Below are positions 1-11,217 of a DNA stretch of 64,000 nt, piece by piece. The DNA is from Aquatica leii (Eukaryota; Arthropoda; Insecta; Coleoptera; Lampyridae). The notes under the pieces are model-generated. The model worked only from the letters and a program-made list of their open reading frames with translations, had not been told where the DNA came from and ran no database searches. The DNA is taken from assembly GCA_035610365.1 (NCBI GenBank), contig CM069432.1, positions 282,418,709-282,482,708 on the forward strand, written 5' to 3'. The translations under genes and the position numbers were made by a program. How positions within the stretch are numbered: position 1 is the first letter of the stretch; every line of letters begins with the position of its first letter.

Positions 1-37
1 GCCACCCATTAGGTAGGCATTATAAGAGGCTACCCAC

Positions 38-1514
38 ATGCTGTGGTCGTTGGTAGTTGATGAACTACTGAACGACCTGAGTAGAGAGAGGTATAACGCA
101 TTAGACTATGCTGACGACATAACCATAACAGTGAGGGGCAAGCATGACTCCATCGTATGGGAGAGAATACAAATTCCCATCAACCTAACACGTAACTGGT
201 ACTTCAAAGAGGGCATGAACATAAACCCAAATAAAACCATCATCGTTCCTTTTACTAAACGAAGGAATTTAAATATCCTCAGTATTCAGTTAAATGGAAC
301 TACCATTCCCCTCTCCAAGGAGGTTAAATATCTAGGGGTGATACTGGACCAAAAGTTAACGTGGAAAAGTCACCTGCTCAAAACGACAAACAAGGCTATA
401 AAAACTTTATGGTCTTGCCGCCAAATGGTTGGAAAAACGTGGGGTTTGAACCCGAGCATAACCTATTGGATCTACAAACAGGTTGTTAGACCTGGAGTTC
501 TCTATGCGTCTGCAGTTGATGAGAGATGGAGAAAAGTAGACCAAAGTACCGTGCAAGCGAAGCTGGCAAAACTGCAAAGGCTAGCATGTCTGACCATCAT
601 AGGCGCCATGAAATTAACACCCATCGCTGCGATGGAGATCCTTCTCAGCTTGAATCCCCTACCAGTGGCAATTAAAGAGGAAGCTATGAAGCAGGCCCTC
701 CAACTACATTAAAAAAAACAACCCCAAATGTTATCTAGGAATTCTCAAAGCCACTCCTCTGTTGGACATGGACGCAGTGAGCGATCAGATGAACTTAAAA
801 ATGATCTTTGATCACAATTACAAAGTCAGGTTCCCCACTAGAAAGGACTGGTTGGGAGACACGAACTGCATGCCGGGGTCTTCCCAAAAATGGTTCACAG
901 ATGGATCCAAAATAGAAACGATAGTGTAGGGGCAGGAGTGATGGGACCTAGGTTCAAAAGACACGTATCCCTCAGTGCCGAAGCCACCATTTTCCAAACA
1001 GAAGTACACGCCATCCACATGTTGCCGGAACATCTAATTACCAAAAACCGATGCAAACAAAACATATGCATCATGTCGGACAGCTAAGCGGCATTAAAAG
1101 CACTGCAAAGAAACAGCGTAAGATCACGATATAGATATAGATCAGAATAAAGTTGAACTTGTTTGGGTGTCAGGGCATGATGGAATAAGAGGCAATGTGG
1201 AAGCAGATCAGCAAGCAAAATTAAGTGCAGTAAAATCCTTTATATTGCCATTTACCATGTATGACTTTAGGCAAAGGGACTATCAAGAAATTATTACCAA
1301 CTGGGCTAACAAAAAAATCAACAGAACCTGGAACAAAATCCCGGGTCTAAAACATTCAAAAAAGTTCCTTAGTCCTAACAAAAAGAGGGGGAAGGAAGTT
1401 ATGAAGTTAAGAAAAGAATTAAAAATCCTCTGTGGTATACTAACAGGACACATCCACTGCAGATGGCCGAGCAGGGGCCTGATCGAATTCGTCAAAGCCA
1501 TGGATCTGTCCTGA
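38..1514 (+). pseudogene. LINE ORF2 remnant: reverse transcriptase plus RNase H
   Basis: The first block (38-712) is the palm and thumb of a reverse transcriptase: LWSLVVDELL leads into the catalytic YADD box about 25 residues in, then KYLGVILDQKLTW near residue 100 and the LAKLQRLACL block of the thumb. The ATG at 38 is incidental, because related proteins continue upstream. After a frameshift near 715 the protein resumes at about 818 with WFTDGSK, the first catalytic aspartate motif of RNase H, followed by AEATIFQTEVHAI and MSDS ending at a stop (1084-1086). A third block (1167-1514) begins with WVSGHDGIRGNVEAD, the final RNase H motif, and ends in a lysine-rich stretch. The cysteine-rich tail usual in this group is not recognisable. 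The enzyme would copy its own RNA into DNA at a nicked target. It cannot be made as one protein here. Confidence 0.85.
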
Positions 1515-1589
1515 GTCCAACTAGAAGGGGGCACAAAAGATAAAATCTGGTCGCAGTGCAGGAGGTTGTCATAACACTCACTCTACTTC

Positions 1590-1606
1590 TAATAATAATA
1601 ATAATA
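1590..1606 (+). repeat. TAA-repeat tail of the LINE
   Basis: Five and a half TAA units lie about 75 bp after the last coding block and mark the 3' terminus of the LINE. I-factor-like elements characteristically end this way. Confidence 0.7.
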
Positions 1607-1944
1607 CATGCACGACTTTTTTATATATAGTTCATATTAGGTATCGGTTGCGTTCATGTATAAACCTGTATAGATAGACCTGACTCACCGCGATGCCTGT
1701 TATTACTTGTATTTTATGCACCTGTCTATATTAATATTTTACTTAAGACGTAAAAATTTATTCATTGTTACTTATTTTAACTTACATATTAATAAAAATG
1801 TGTCACAATTTTATATTAAACGTTGCGTTGTTCAAGGACCCCCCAAATTAATTTTAATTTTCCGCGGACCCCGTAAATGATCCCAGGGACCCTTGGGGCC
1901 CGTGGAGACGACTTTGGAAACTACTGTTCAAGACTAAAAATCTA
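1607..1944. other. Spacer with a possible hAT-like element end
   Basis: No gene is seen. Between about 1838 and 1925 the sequence becomes GC-rich, with several GGACCCC-type runs, and ends in TTTGGAAACTACTG. Read in reverse this begins CAGTAGTTTCCAAAG, resembling ends of some hAT transposons. An imperfect 8-bp pair (GTTCAAGG at 1830 and GTTCAAGA at 1926) could be a target duplication. The left side has no matching inverted end, so this is only a suggestion. Confidence 0.25.
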
Positions 1945-2660
1945 AATTGATGTGGACTCTTTATTGCATGAACTAGGGTAGGAAAAAAATCTTGAAGAAC
2001 AGAGACATTTTATAGATTCCTTCAAAACAAGTTTGAGAGCTGTTCGGCTTTATAATAGAAATCAAAATCCTTCAGTCCCTCTTGATGATACGGTATGAAC
2101 AATATTCTTGGCATATTTGTGGATATAGCCACATTTTTGTTAGGTCTGCAGCTTGGCTACACACGTTTTGCTGCTTTTTGTGTGAATAGGATAGTAGAGA
2201 CAAAAAAAATCAGTAGCCAAAGAGACAAATGAACGAATTGCTTGTAAATCGTAAGGAAATATACGTTTCCCTATTGCATATCAAATTTGGTTTGATGAAA
2301 AATTTTGTAAAAGCAATAAACCGTGATGGAAAGGAACTAACAAAAGGTTCTCAGTTCAAACAATACATTATTAAATAAGCGCGAGGCAGCTACGTGGCAG
2401 TCGTTTAGAAAAATTGTAAAAAAACTTCCTAGGAAAGAACTAAGCCAACTACTATAACAAATTGGTTAGTGAGCTTTTTGGAAAATAGGAAACACTAATG
2501 CCTCTGAAAATTAGTTTTTTGGGTTTACAATTAGATTTCATCAGAATATTGCCGCAATGGAAAATCTCTATCAAGAAAAATGGAATTAAAGAATGCTTCC
2601 AGATTATTGTTGGACACTAAAAACAAATGACTACTTGCTTTGCCCATCAAAATCTAAATT
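1945..2660 (+). pseudogene. Decayed copy of arthropod multi-copy protein family X
   Basis: Reading across frames gives a series of conserved blocks in the right order: DVDSLLHELG (1949), FIDSFKTSLRAV then PSVPLDD (about 2010-2090), LGLQLGYTRF (about 2140), LLHIKFGLMKNFVKA (about 2270), TWQSFRKIVKKL (about 2395), FHQNIAAMENLYQ (about 2536) and LPDYCWTL (about 2600). I recall these blocks from uncharacterised proteins present in many copies in aphids, ants and beetles; I do not know an established function. No DDE or reverse transcriptase motif is visible. The copy has several stops and frameshifts and no start. The same family recurs at 44.4-50.0 kb on the other strand. The assignment to one family is firm because many separate blocks agree in order and spacing; the biology is unknown. 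Confidence 0.7.
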
Positions 2661-3493
2661 ATGTCTTAAACAATTGTGTTGTTACTCTAAACCACTAGGA
2701 AATAATAAACAAATGTTCCATGCTATTTAGAGAATTTTGGAGAGATTTTTAGATGATTCAAACTCAAATTTAGTAGAAGTAAAACAATTGACTTTTGCTT
2801 TATTTTTGAATAGATTTAATATGTAAAATGTTTTTAGATTTTCTACGAGATAGCGTATGCCATAACTCTTGCGTATTCAATAACTGTAAAACGTACTTTG
2901 ATTTATATTAATAATGTCAAAAACAAGTTTACAGTTACTGAAATAAGGTTACCTAAACCCTGGGCTTTGGTAAAACTATAGGTTTCATTTCAGGTTATTG
3001 ATTTTTCTTAAATTTAATGATGAAACAGTAAAATGTTCCTGGGTCTCTGCCATTTTAAGTTTTTTGAACCCTGTTTTATTTTATATTAATGATGTTTTAT
3101 ATTTTATTTTATTTTATTCGTATATACCACTCTTACTTTTTAAAGAATTTTTACTTATCAATAAAATTAATAGAAAAAAAAATTCAAAACAATGCTGTAT
3201 AAAAACGTGAATAGTCACAACAAAATTAAAGATTAGAATGGCTTATGTCAATATAAACGTAAGAAATGTAAATAAAAAATTGCTTAGTTAGGGTTAGTGC
3301 CCAAATATTGCCTACTGTAACAAAGTCACCCTATATTAACCTCTTATTTTGAAATTTCAAGTTGGAATTTAGATTAATATCACTGAAAATTATTCTGCAT
3401 TATACTCAAATCACTTCTAATAAACTCCAGTTTACATTAAATAGTAACTAAATAGTAATTAAAAAAAATACCCAAGGGAATTTTACACAAAAG
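2661..3493. other. AT-rich spacer, nothing recognised
   Basis: Low-complexity AT-rich DNA. The only long open stretch (2998-3210) is rich in F, L, I and Y, as expected by chance from AT-rich DNA, and shows no family motif. Confidence 0.5.
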
Positions 3494-3534
3494 TGTTCCT
3501 TATACCGCCCACCCTTGTTCCTAATATCACCTAG
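3494..3534. repeat. Left end motif pair of element A
   Basis: Two tandem near-copies, TGTTCCTTATACCGCCC and TGTTCCTAATATCACCTAG, lie 22 bp apart. Inverted matches stand at 5523-5543 and 5857-5879. They are the probable transposase-binding sites of this family. Confidence 0.6.
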
Positions 3535-3655
3535 CAGGCGAAAATAATAATAAGAATTTTGGAAAGAGGATGGATTCTGGAGGCAAGGATTCTGGAAAAA
3601 AATGTTACAATTTTTTTGGAAAAATAAAACTTTTATTAAACAATGAAAAACATAT

Positions 3656-5421
3656 TCAGTTGTTTAGACAATACGAACATTTGTAATGTTTGCGCTCGCC
3701 ACTTGCCACACAATCTGTGATTCCAGTTGAAGCACGAACTGCACTGAAGCCAATCGTGTCCACTGGAATCATCTGAATAATTCTCTTGACAAAAAGTACA
3801 TGTAGCGTCCATGGAGGAGGGATCGTTGGGATCCTCATCTAGATCATCATCTGTGTCGACCAGTGGAGGTTCATCAGAATCTTCACTGTCAGATGAACTT
3901 CTTTGTAGGATTAATTGACTTTGGTTTTGGTGCAGTTCCACTGGTTGAGGCCTGAGTAGAATTTTTCTGACTTTTAGCATTATAAAAGTCTTCAAGTTCC
4001 TGATAAGGCGAGCTAGTCAACACCACGCTCTTTCCACCCTTTCGTTTGCGAGACTGTGGTTGCACTTTTGGAAATGCTTTTATATTCTTCGGTGAGACAA
4101 AAGAGTGGAGTGGCGAGGAAGCGGATGGAGAGTCCAACTGGAATGGAGGAGCATGAGCAGTCTGATTATCAACTTGGAATTGGCTATCATTATGTGATGG
4201 ATCAACTCTAGTTTCCGGTACTTGAAATGATTCCCGACGGCTTGAGTTGCGTTCATCAATAAAATCTGCTTCGGTAAATATTGAGTCATTAAAAGGGTAG
4301 ATACCAGAGGCCCGAAAACTACTAACAGCATTATTCATAGTTTCTGCTCTAATGTACGCTTTACCCATCAATTCGGCGACTTCATACTGAATCACAATTC
4401 GCCCCTCATTACAAGAAAGCCATTTTTCGATTTCTTGATTATAGAATGTTTTAAATGGTTGCATAAAAGCAACAGCTAATGGCTGCATTCTATGCGTTCT
4501 ATGAAGTAGTAGGCATACCATTATAATGTGATTTTGTCTGGCAAAATTTATCACATCCAAGTTCCTTGTGTGCGAGTAATGACCATCAAGGATCAGTACA
4601 ACAGGATTTTCTGGTGTAGGTTTGACACAAAAAGTAAAATGCTTCATCCACTTGTTAAACAAATCGCTCTGGATCCATCCTGAGTGGTGAAACCCTGAAA
4701 TAGCTCCTAGAGAAGCTTCCTTCATTAATTTCATGTCGTGCTTCTTCCTGGGAAAAACTTTCATGGGGGGCACGTACTGGCCAGCAGCAGACGTGCAGGT
4801 GACAATAGTATTGAGCTTTCCTCTGTCTACAGAAGACATTTTGTAGACTCTGGATTTCCCTTTCGTCCAAATAATTTGTACATTTTTGCTTTGTACTGTC
4901 GTTATGCCAGTTTCATCAACGTTAAAAGTTCTAGCAGAATTGTACTTGATCTTTTGAAGTTCCCCTTAAAGCATATTAAAAAAACATTTGACATTGTCTT
5001 CAGTGAACCCCAATATTCGGGCTCTTGACAATGACTGAGGAGTTCTGATTGTCAACTGGGAAGTCGTTCTGTTCAGCCACTTTCGGCCTGCAATATTTGT
5101 AGTTTTAGTGAAGGGATGTGGAAGATTGTTCATTAAAGCAAGTTGGAAAGCCATCTGCTTTACGTCATTTCTAGTTAAACCAAAAAAATTCCTCTCCATC
5201 ACCATACAATATTCGACTAGTTCCTTTTCTAATTTAGAGGTCAGCACATGTTTCCTTCCCAGTTGTTTTCTTTTGATAGTAGCTTCCTCTTCATTTTCCT
5301 TGTTATCCATTTTTTAAGATAGTCTCGAATTGGAGATCTGGGCACTCCAAATGTTTTTGACGCTTTGAGCGTTAAGACTTGATGTGCTCCAAGTTTGTTT
5401 GTTTTTCTCCTTCACCGACAT
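3656..5421 (-). pseudogene. pogo-like transposase with PHD-like finger (element A)
   Basis: The protein would cut and paste its own element using a DDE/D nuclease fold. From the N-terminus: a start at 5421; a pipsqueak-type helix-turn-helix (LKASKTFGVPRSPIRDYLKKW region, about 5330-5400) reached only after a frameshift; a CENP-B/Tc5-type DNA-binding part (4966-5310); FNVDETGITTV with the first catalytic aspartate, separated by one in-frame stop near 4977; VVLILDGHYSHT with the second; and RMQPLAVAFM, where related enzymes read LQPLDVAFM, so the third catalytic aspartate is alanine. A C-terminal cysteine-rich PHD-like finger (CTFCQ ... CSSC ... HRLC ... CSYC) follows in other frames after two more frameshifts. 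The loss of the third aspartate implies an inactive enzyme even apart from the breaks. Confidence 0.85.
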
Positions 5422-5522
5422 CTTATAACAGGATCTATAACAAAAAAACAACAATTTAATAGACTTCTAAAGAATTCTAGAAGAGAACATAAAAGAAAAA
5501 GTGTAAGATCTTGTATCAGGTA

Positions 5523-5879
5523 CGTAGGCGGTATTAAGAACACACGTCAATAAAAAAAAGCCTTCGCAACACACTTTCCTAACCTAGTTTTTCAAAAATA
5601 ATTATACGTTTAGGAACCTCATTCAATGTATTTTCAATATTTTACATAAAAAATATATTTGGAATTGCCTTACGTTGATGTTCTCAGATTTTAATGGTTG
5701 CAAAAATAACTTACCTACAATGTCAAATTTTTCAGAAGCACTATGAGCACTGTTGCCACTCGAAGAATATTGGCGACTAGCGCCGCGTGTTTTTAGATCA
5801 CATGTTGTCAACTTTACTGAATAAATTTGCTGTAACGCACATATTAGTCTATAGATAGGACTAGGCGATATAAGGAACC
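5523..5879. repeat. Right end motif pair of element A
   Basis: Two inverted copies of the left-end motif lie at 5523-5543 (CGTAGGCGGTATTAAGAACAC) read in reverse, and at 5857-5879 (containing GGCGATATAAGGAAC). They frame the promoter side of the transposase gene. Confidence 0.55.
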
Positions 5880-5931
5880 GGGGCGATTTTTGGAAATTTT
5901 AAAATAGCGTAAACCACGTAAGTTGTGACGT

Positions 5932-7217
5932 CCCAGTAAACACGGATTGAAACTGTTACAGTCACAAAATTAAAACAATTGTTTCATTACGTTGTTTCGT
6001 GTTAGTTCCATTTTTATATCATTTACATGTAACTGACAGTGAATAAATTGAAAGAGTTCCGATTTTTCACAATCAGTTTTAAACCGTTTCAGTACTTGCA
6101 ATTTTTATCCCATAATCAGCAACCGTCTAAAAACTGATTTATTAAAACCGAATATTTTTTGAATAACTAGAATTGTTTAAAGATCGATTAAATAAGATTG
6201 AATTATTTTCAAAACAGTGGAATCGTTCTAGGAAAAACGAATACTTTGTGATTAGTCAGCATTAGTCGTTGCTATACTTTTGATTACTGTCGTCAACGCT
6301 TGCGCTGGAAATTGATATCTTTTCACTTGTTCGGTTGCAGTTTGATAAGTGATGCTGTGTGTACAATTACGAAATGAAAGAATAAACGGTAAGTCGAAAC
6401 ATTTTATTATAATCCATAAATGTGATCAATATTATTATCATTTCTGTTCTTTATGTATCATGTTTTAATTTGGATAAAAAAAATGTAAATTAACACACAT
6501 GGTTGCGTTAAGGTAGATTATTGCGTAAATCTGGTGATACTTTAGGATTTATAATTACAGTTCAATTCTTCAAGTTTTCTATACGATTATGTACAGCTAA
6601 AGGTATTCACAGTGTTTTTATAACTTTCTAATGATTGCTAAAGTAATATTTATATTAAGTCTGTGTTGTTTTTGATTAAAAAAATGTAATAATTTTGTGT
6701 AACTCTATGATTATGTATGTATATAAATGAAATATTTATTTCTATGTTACAGATGCGGTTAAAAGTTGCTACCCAACAGTAACTGATGCAGTTTTCGAGG
6801 CTTCCGTGAAAAGACCACATCCAGGAAAGTTGCAATATGTAAAAAACTCAATGTGATATTGTATTTAAAAATATTTATTGTGCAATAAAATTTGAAACGT
6901 GCATTCGAAAATGTGTTATTATATTATTGAAAGAATTGTTTTAGTTCATTATTGAAACAAAAAAATCATACATGTATCGATCATTTAGTATCAGTTCAAG
7001 AACGAAGCTTTTAAAACGTAAACCGAATGCAACATTTAGTTTGCAACAGATTTGAATTTAAAATACCGAAACTATACTGATTCAAATAAGTGAAACAGCG
7101 ATGGACTTATAGCTATTTTATTGCAGTTAGGTTTCTTTTATGTTTGAAACAAGAGTGAATCATAAATTTTTTGTTTTGAAACTGTTACTAAACATTATCA
7201 ATTTTGTGTTTACTGGG
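5932..7217. mobile_element. Terminal-inverted-repeat element, family not recognised
   Basis: The sequence CCCAGTAAACAC starts at 5932 and its inverse GTGTTTACTGGG ends at 7217. Similarity continues inward on both sides with GAAACTGTTAC-like motifs. The 1.3-kb interior is AT-rich, with repeated AAACNGTT-type words, and has no transposase. No clear target duplication could be read. It may be a non-autonomous DNA transposon. A short possible spliced gene lies inside it. Confidence 0.5.
6352..6856 (+). CDS. Candidate two-exon mini-gene inside the TIR element
   Basis: I do not recognise this product. An ATG at 6352, preceded by an in-frame TAA, opens 12 codons that end at a perfect splice donor (GTAAGT at 6389). 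A pyrimidine-rich stretch and AG at 6751-6752 follow, and the continuation stays in frame to a TGA at 6854-6856. A polyadenylation signal AATAAA lies at 6884-6889. The joined reading is 46 residues; the second exon starts DAVKSCYPTVTDAVFEASVK and is basic at the end. The neat order of donor, acceptor, stop and AATAAA is what is seen; that it is transcribed is inference. A chance arrangement in AT-rich DNA remains quite possible. Confidence 0.3.
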
Positions 7218-9051
7218 GTGTTACTTATTCCCACCGTCCAAAAGCTCTCAAATAACATACCCTAACAAATACTGTTATTTTTAAAAAATACAAATTCAAA
7301 AACTAATTGTCTATAATTTTTCCTGTTCCTGCAATTGCAGTTCCAGATACAATAATTTTTGAAGTTACATCTGCTTAGTTCATTGTATATTTATTATAAT
7401 TGGCATTGAGTAAGTGTAACTATTAAGTTGTACCGTTTTTTTAAAAACCGAAATTGTTTTTATATGTTAAATAATACGAAAATTAATGAATGATTGCAAA
7501 TGTTAATTACAATGTAGTTGTAACAATTTGTTAAAAGAAAATTTTTACATATTACACGAGCTCTGATACAGTAACCGTTAGAATCCTTTTATTTAATTGA
7601 ACCTTACAAACCCATTAGTTTAATACGTGTATAAAAATCTAAAAGTAATCACAACAAAGGAAACAGATTAACGCCCCATCAGTTATCGTTAAATCAAACC
7701 AACCCTTTGATTTTTTTCTCTATACACAACAATTTTGTGTAACATATTTTAGACAACATTCTTTTATTGTAAAGCCGGCACTTATCTAACAATGTTTGAT
7801 CTAAAAACGTTTTCCTTTGTACGCATCAACCCCTTTTTAAATGCTTTCACTAATTTGAACCAAATTAGGTAAAATTTTATTGATAAAGAATTTGATAAAA
7901 TTTTCGGTAGCTACTTTAAGAAGAGAATTTAGTATAATTACGGTAGAATACAAAGCATATTTTGTTAGATTTTAGTTTCGTTTTGTCCAAACAAATATTT
8001 CAAAATTTTTTTCAAGGTACTATTTAATAAGGAGGTTTAACTAATCTATTCGATTAATATTTAACTGCCAAGTAATTATTGAACGTGTCATTAGTTAAAA
8101 TTAAGTTTCTTTTGGTTTCAAAAAGTTTATCGCAAAGATAATGTGTTTATTAAAATATCGTAATTCGAACCATTAAACATTTTTTAGTTATATTTTTATG
8201 GGCTATAACTCATAAAGAACCTTTTCGCAGTTTGGAGTTTTAAACTTATCTAAAAAATTAGCATGTGCATCTGTTTTAAGAACAGATGGCTTTGGAACCA
8301 GTATTACGTGTAAATTATGTACTCCTTTTCAAAGGAAGATATTTGCAAAATGATCTGTGTTAATACTTTTGCTTATGTATGTATATAACTTTTTTATATT
8401 CGTCATAAAATAAATTACGTTTGCCGTTTGTACTTTCATGCATGTTTTTTTAAATTAATATTAAGTACTAGAGAACTGTCTTTTTTACTATCATAAAACA
8501 ATCTAACAGCAGATATTAATTTTTTGTACAAACAAATTTCAAACTCCTTATATTTTACAAAATAAAGCAAATATACGTTTATATACAGTTGAATATATTT
8601 TAGTAATTTTTTAAAAACTGTTTACTCACAAAAAATGTTTTTTTCTTGTAATATTTCACATTGTGTTTACATCATGTAAAAAATCAATTTTTATGATTTT
8701 TCTTATACACGAAATCAAAATCCTTTCAAAATGACTAAATGCAGAGAAATAATTTACCGTTTCCTAAGCTAAGTACATATCAGCTAAAATCCGTCTGTTA
8801 ATATTCTGTAGACTAGTTCTTTACCAACACAAAAAAAAATTACAAAATCCCCGATTTGTAATAGTAACAAAAACAAGTAAAACGCAATTTACATCATACG
8901 TCAAGAACAAAAAAAAATTCGTTGATTACTAAAGCAAATTTGCACAACAAACGCTGATTATAAAACAACAAAAGCAGTATACCACATTTCAACTTTTAAT
9001 AATAGCAGGACAAAAAACGTTTTTGCGATGAACCGCCGCTCAAAGATGACT
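7218..9051. other. AT-rich spacer
   Basis: No gene or element is recognised between 7218 and about 8855. The last 200 bp resemble sequence at 16.4-16.6 kb (see the direct repeat entries). Confidence 0.4.
8855..9050 (+). repeat. Diverged direct repeat, copy 1
   Basis: A-rich sequence with shared landmarks (TAAAACGCAA, TACATCAT, GCACAACAAAC, AACAACAAAAGCA, TTTTTGCGA, CAAAGAT) in the same order as at 16405-16592. The copies are in the same orientation and about 7.5 kb apart; piggyBac B interrupts just after copy 1. They could be parts of an old LTR pair or two copies of another repeat; the sequence does not decide. Confidence 0.5.
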
Positions 9052-9098
9052 TTAACCTTCGGATTACCAAGCAATTTTTGACGCGCCGATTACCAAGT

Positions 9099-9116
9099 GG
9101 GGTCAGATCTGACCCC
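9099..9116. repeat. Perfect 18-bp palindrome, left end of piggyBac B
   Basis: GGGGTCAGATCTGACCCC is fully self-complementary and directly follows GATTACCAAGT. Partner copies stand near the right end. Confidence 0.8.
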
Positions 9117-9244
9117 AAGTTTTTTTTTCTTATTTTGTAAAGAAAAACCGATTAATTTGTAATGGTAATCTTTATTAATATTTTAAATTAACAATTGACT
9201 TCATATAAACTAATAAAAATATAAAAATAAAATGCAAACATAAA

Positions 9245-11009
9245 TTAGTGAGGGCAACAACTATTACATATTATTGTAGTTTTTTTCTGGCAATGTTGTT
9301 TACATACAAAGAGTTTGCACTTTTCACATGTTTCCGAACATTTTTTGTCATTTGCTCTTGGACATATCTTACAACGACCACTTTTTGGGCGAGCGATAGT
9401 TTCGTCTTGCGGTCTCACTTCCTCTGGTTCTGTGTCTGCCAAAACCATCGCTATTGCATTCTGCACATGTCTTGGTAATCCTTGAAGTGTACGTTTTTTG
9501 ATATGTGGCATTACTAATTCAAACCCAAATTTTTGCAAAAATAATCCCCTTCGGGATGTTTTCTCTTTTTCAAAATTTCCAAATTTCGTAGTGTATAGAA
9601 TAAATGCATTCATGGCAGCAATATCAAGAAAATTAAAAAATAGAACAAGAGGCCAGCGATTTGTATTTCTTCTGCATGAGTATTCCTTCACCATTTTATC
9701 GACGCTGTCCACAGCTCCTTTGCAGCTATTATATATAAGATAACTTGCGGTTTGTAACTGAGGTCTTCTCCGGACAATTCCAAATCTTGGTGTTGCGTTA
9801 AAAGTACCATAACGCTTCTATATTTTTTAGGTACGTAAGATACTAAAGTTGTGTCTTCTCCATGTAGAATTTCGCTTGAGTATTCTGCTCGATTTCTTTT
9901 TGGCAAAAATTCTTTTGGTATTTCTCTACGTGTTTTACGAATTGTTCCGGTCAAGGTTTTTGATTGTTGCAGTAGCTCCTTTGCCAAAAACATAGACGTA
10001 AAAAAATTATCTGTGGTAATACCATAACCCTCTCTCAAACCCTCAACCCAATCCAAAACTACCCGCTTCCCTAGAAATGAAATTTTATACTCGTGCATAA
10101 AACAATAAAATTGTGTTTTACCTTGTTCCCGTTCTGGAGCGTTGTCTACCATTCTAGTATATATTTGGAAATTCCAGTAATATCTGTTACTAACATCGCA
10201 TAAAACCCAGATTTTAATTCCGTATTTATCTGGCTTCGACTTCATATACACTCGAAAGGGACATTTTCCACGGAAAGGAATAAGTTGTTTATCAATACAT
10301 ACTTCAGCATTAGGGTTATTTGATTTTTTGCAATTTGCAGCGAGAATATCGTGAATGTTACGAATAGCAGCTAATTTATCTGTTGCCCGTCTCGGGTCTC
10401 CAAATCGTCAAATCGAATGTATTTCAAAAGGTCTCTCATTCGATTACGAGACATTGCAGCACAAAAAATTGGTCTATGGAGAGACATGTATTTCGTACTC
10501 CACAGCTCCAATATTGGTTCTTGGAGTGCTTTCAAACCACCAGCTAGAAGCAGTAATCCAAAAAATGCACGTAACTCATCCGCATCTACTAGCTTCCACG
10601 TATCGCCTACAATTCTTCTAGCTCGAATGTTTGTTTCTCTAAGTATTATGTACATAATGTCTTCTAAGATAAATAAATGGAAACATCTAGGCATGTTGAA
10701 ATATGTTCACTGAATTTTGTAAATCGTGGCGGTGTTTTTAGAATATTTCGCTGATTTCGTCTTCTAACATGAGGCTTATTTTTTCTATATGGAACCATCT
10801 TTACCCACCAGTATATCTTTATCATTGGGCGAATTATCATCACTGTCATCGTCTTCTGAACTTTCAATCGGGTTTACATCAGGTACACTTACTTCTTCAA
10901 ATTCGGCATCACTATCGTCAGATAAAATTTCATCTTCAATTTCATTCAGTAAATTAATATTGCTAGCTATTTCTTCCACTTCACGCTGAGACAAATATTT
11001 TCTAGCCAT
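9245..11009 (-). pseudogene. piggyBac transposase (element B)
   Basis: Cut-and-paste transposase of the DDE superfamily acting at TTAA. The start at 11009 opens an acidic N-terminal tail (about 75 residues, many D, E and S) typical of the family. After a frameshift near 10780 the conserved core begins (AFFGLLLLAGGLKALQ, MSRNRMRDLLKYIRFDD). A further frameshift near 10385 leads to VCIDKQLIPFRGKCPFRVYM with the first catalytic aspartate, then GITTDNFFTSMFLA with the second. After another shift near 9720 comes NFLDIAAMNAFILY and a C-terminal cysteine/histidine-rich finger (C-x2-C pairs at about 9380-9260) ending at 9245. About four frameshifts and no premature stops were found. Catalytic residues look kept, so the copy is broken but not ancient. 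Confidence 0.9.
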
Positions 11010-11217
11010 AATTCAACAACAACTATTTCCAATCAAATGCCGTAACACAGCAGACACACTTTTCAACTGATTCGAACAAACTCACCGAGTGTAATGACTA
11101 AAGACGGATTGGTAGTAATCATAATTCAGACGAATAACTCGTTGAAACAAGCAGATTATTAGATGACAAATACAGACAAAATATTAGAATTACTTTTTCA
11201 AACGTTGGTTACCAAGT

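Larger units (their letters stand above)
1..1606 (+). mobile_element. 3' end of an I-like LINE (non-LTR retrotransposon)
   Basis: The window opens inside a non-LTR retrotransposon, which continues beyond the left edge. In order it holds the second half of a reverse transcriptase (YADD box), an RNase H domain, a short basic tail and a 3' terminus of TAA repeats. A LINE with RNase H downstream of the reverse transcriptase and a TAA-repeat tail matches the I clade; R1/LOA-type elements share the RNase H but more often end in poly(A), so the clade call is an inference. The copy is old, with frameshifts between the domains and one stop in the RNase H. Confidence 0.85.
3494..5879 (-). mobile_element. 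pogo-like DNA transposon A
   Basis: A minus-strand pogo-like transposase gene lies between two sets of inverted motifs. Each side carries two copies of a motif close to TTCCTTATACCGCC: left at about 3494-3510 and 3516-3534, right (inverted) at 5523-5543 and 5857-5879. The exact termini and TA duplication could not be fixed, so the boundaries follow the outermost motifs. The element is decayed. Confidence 0.7.

Noticed and set aside
1836-1925. Complete hAT-type MITE
   Set aside because: The right-hand end resembles hAT ends but the left lacks the inverted counterpart and the target duplication is imperfect; kept only as a low-confidence note.
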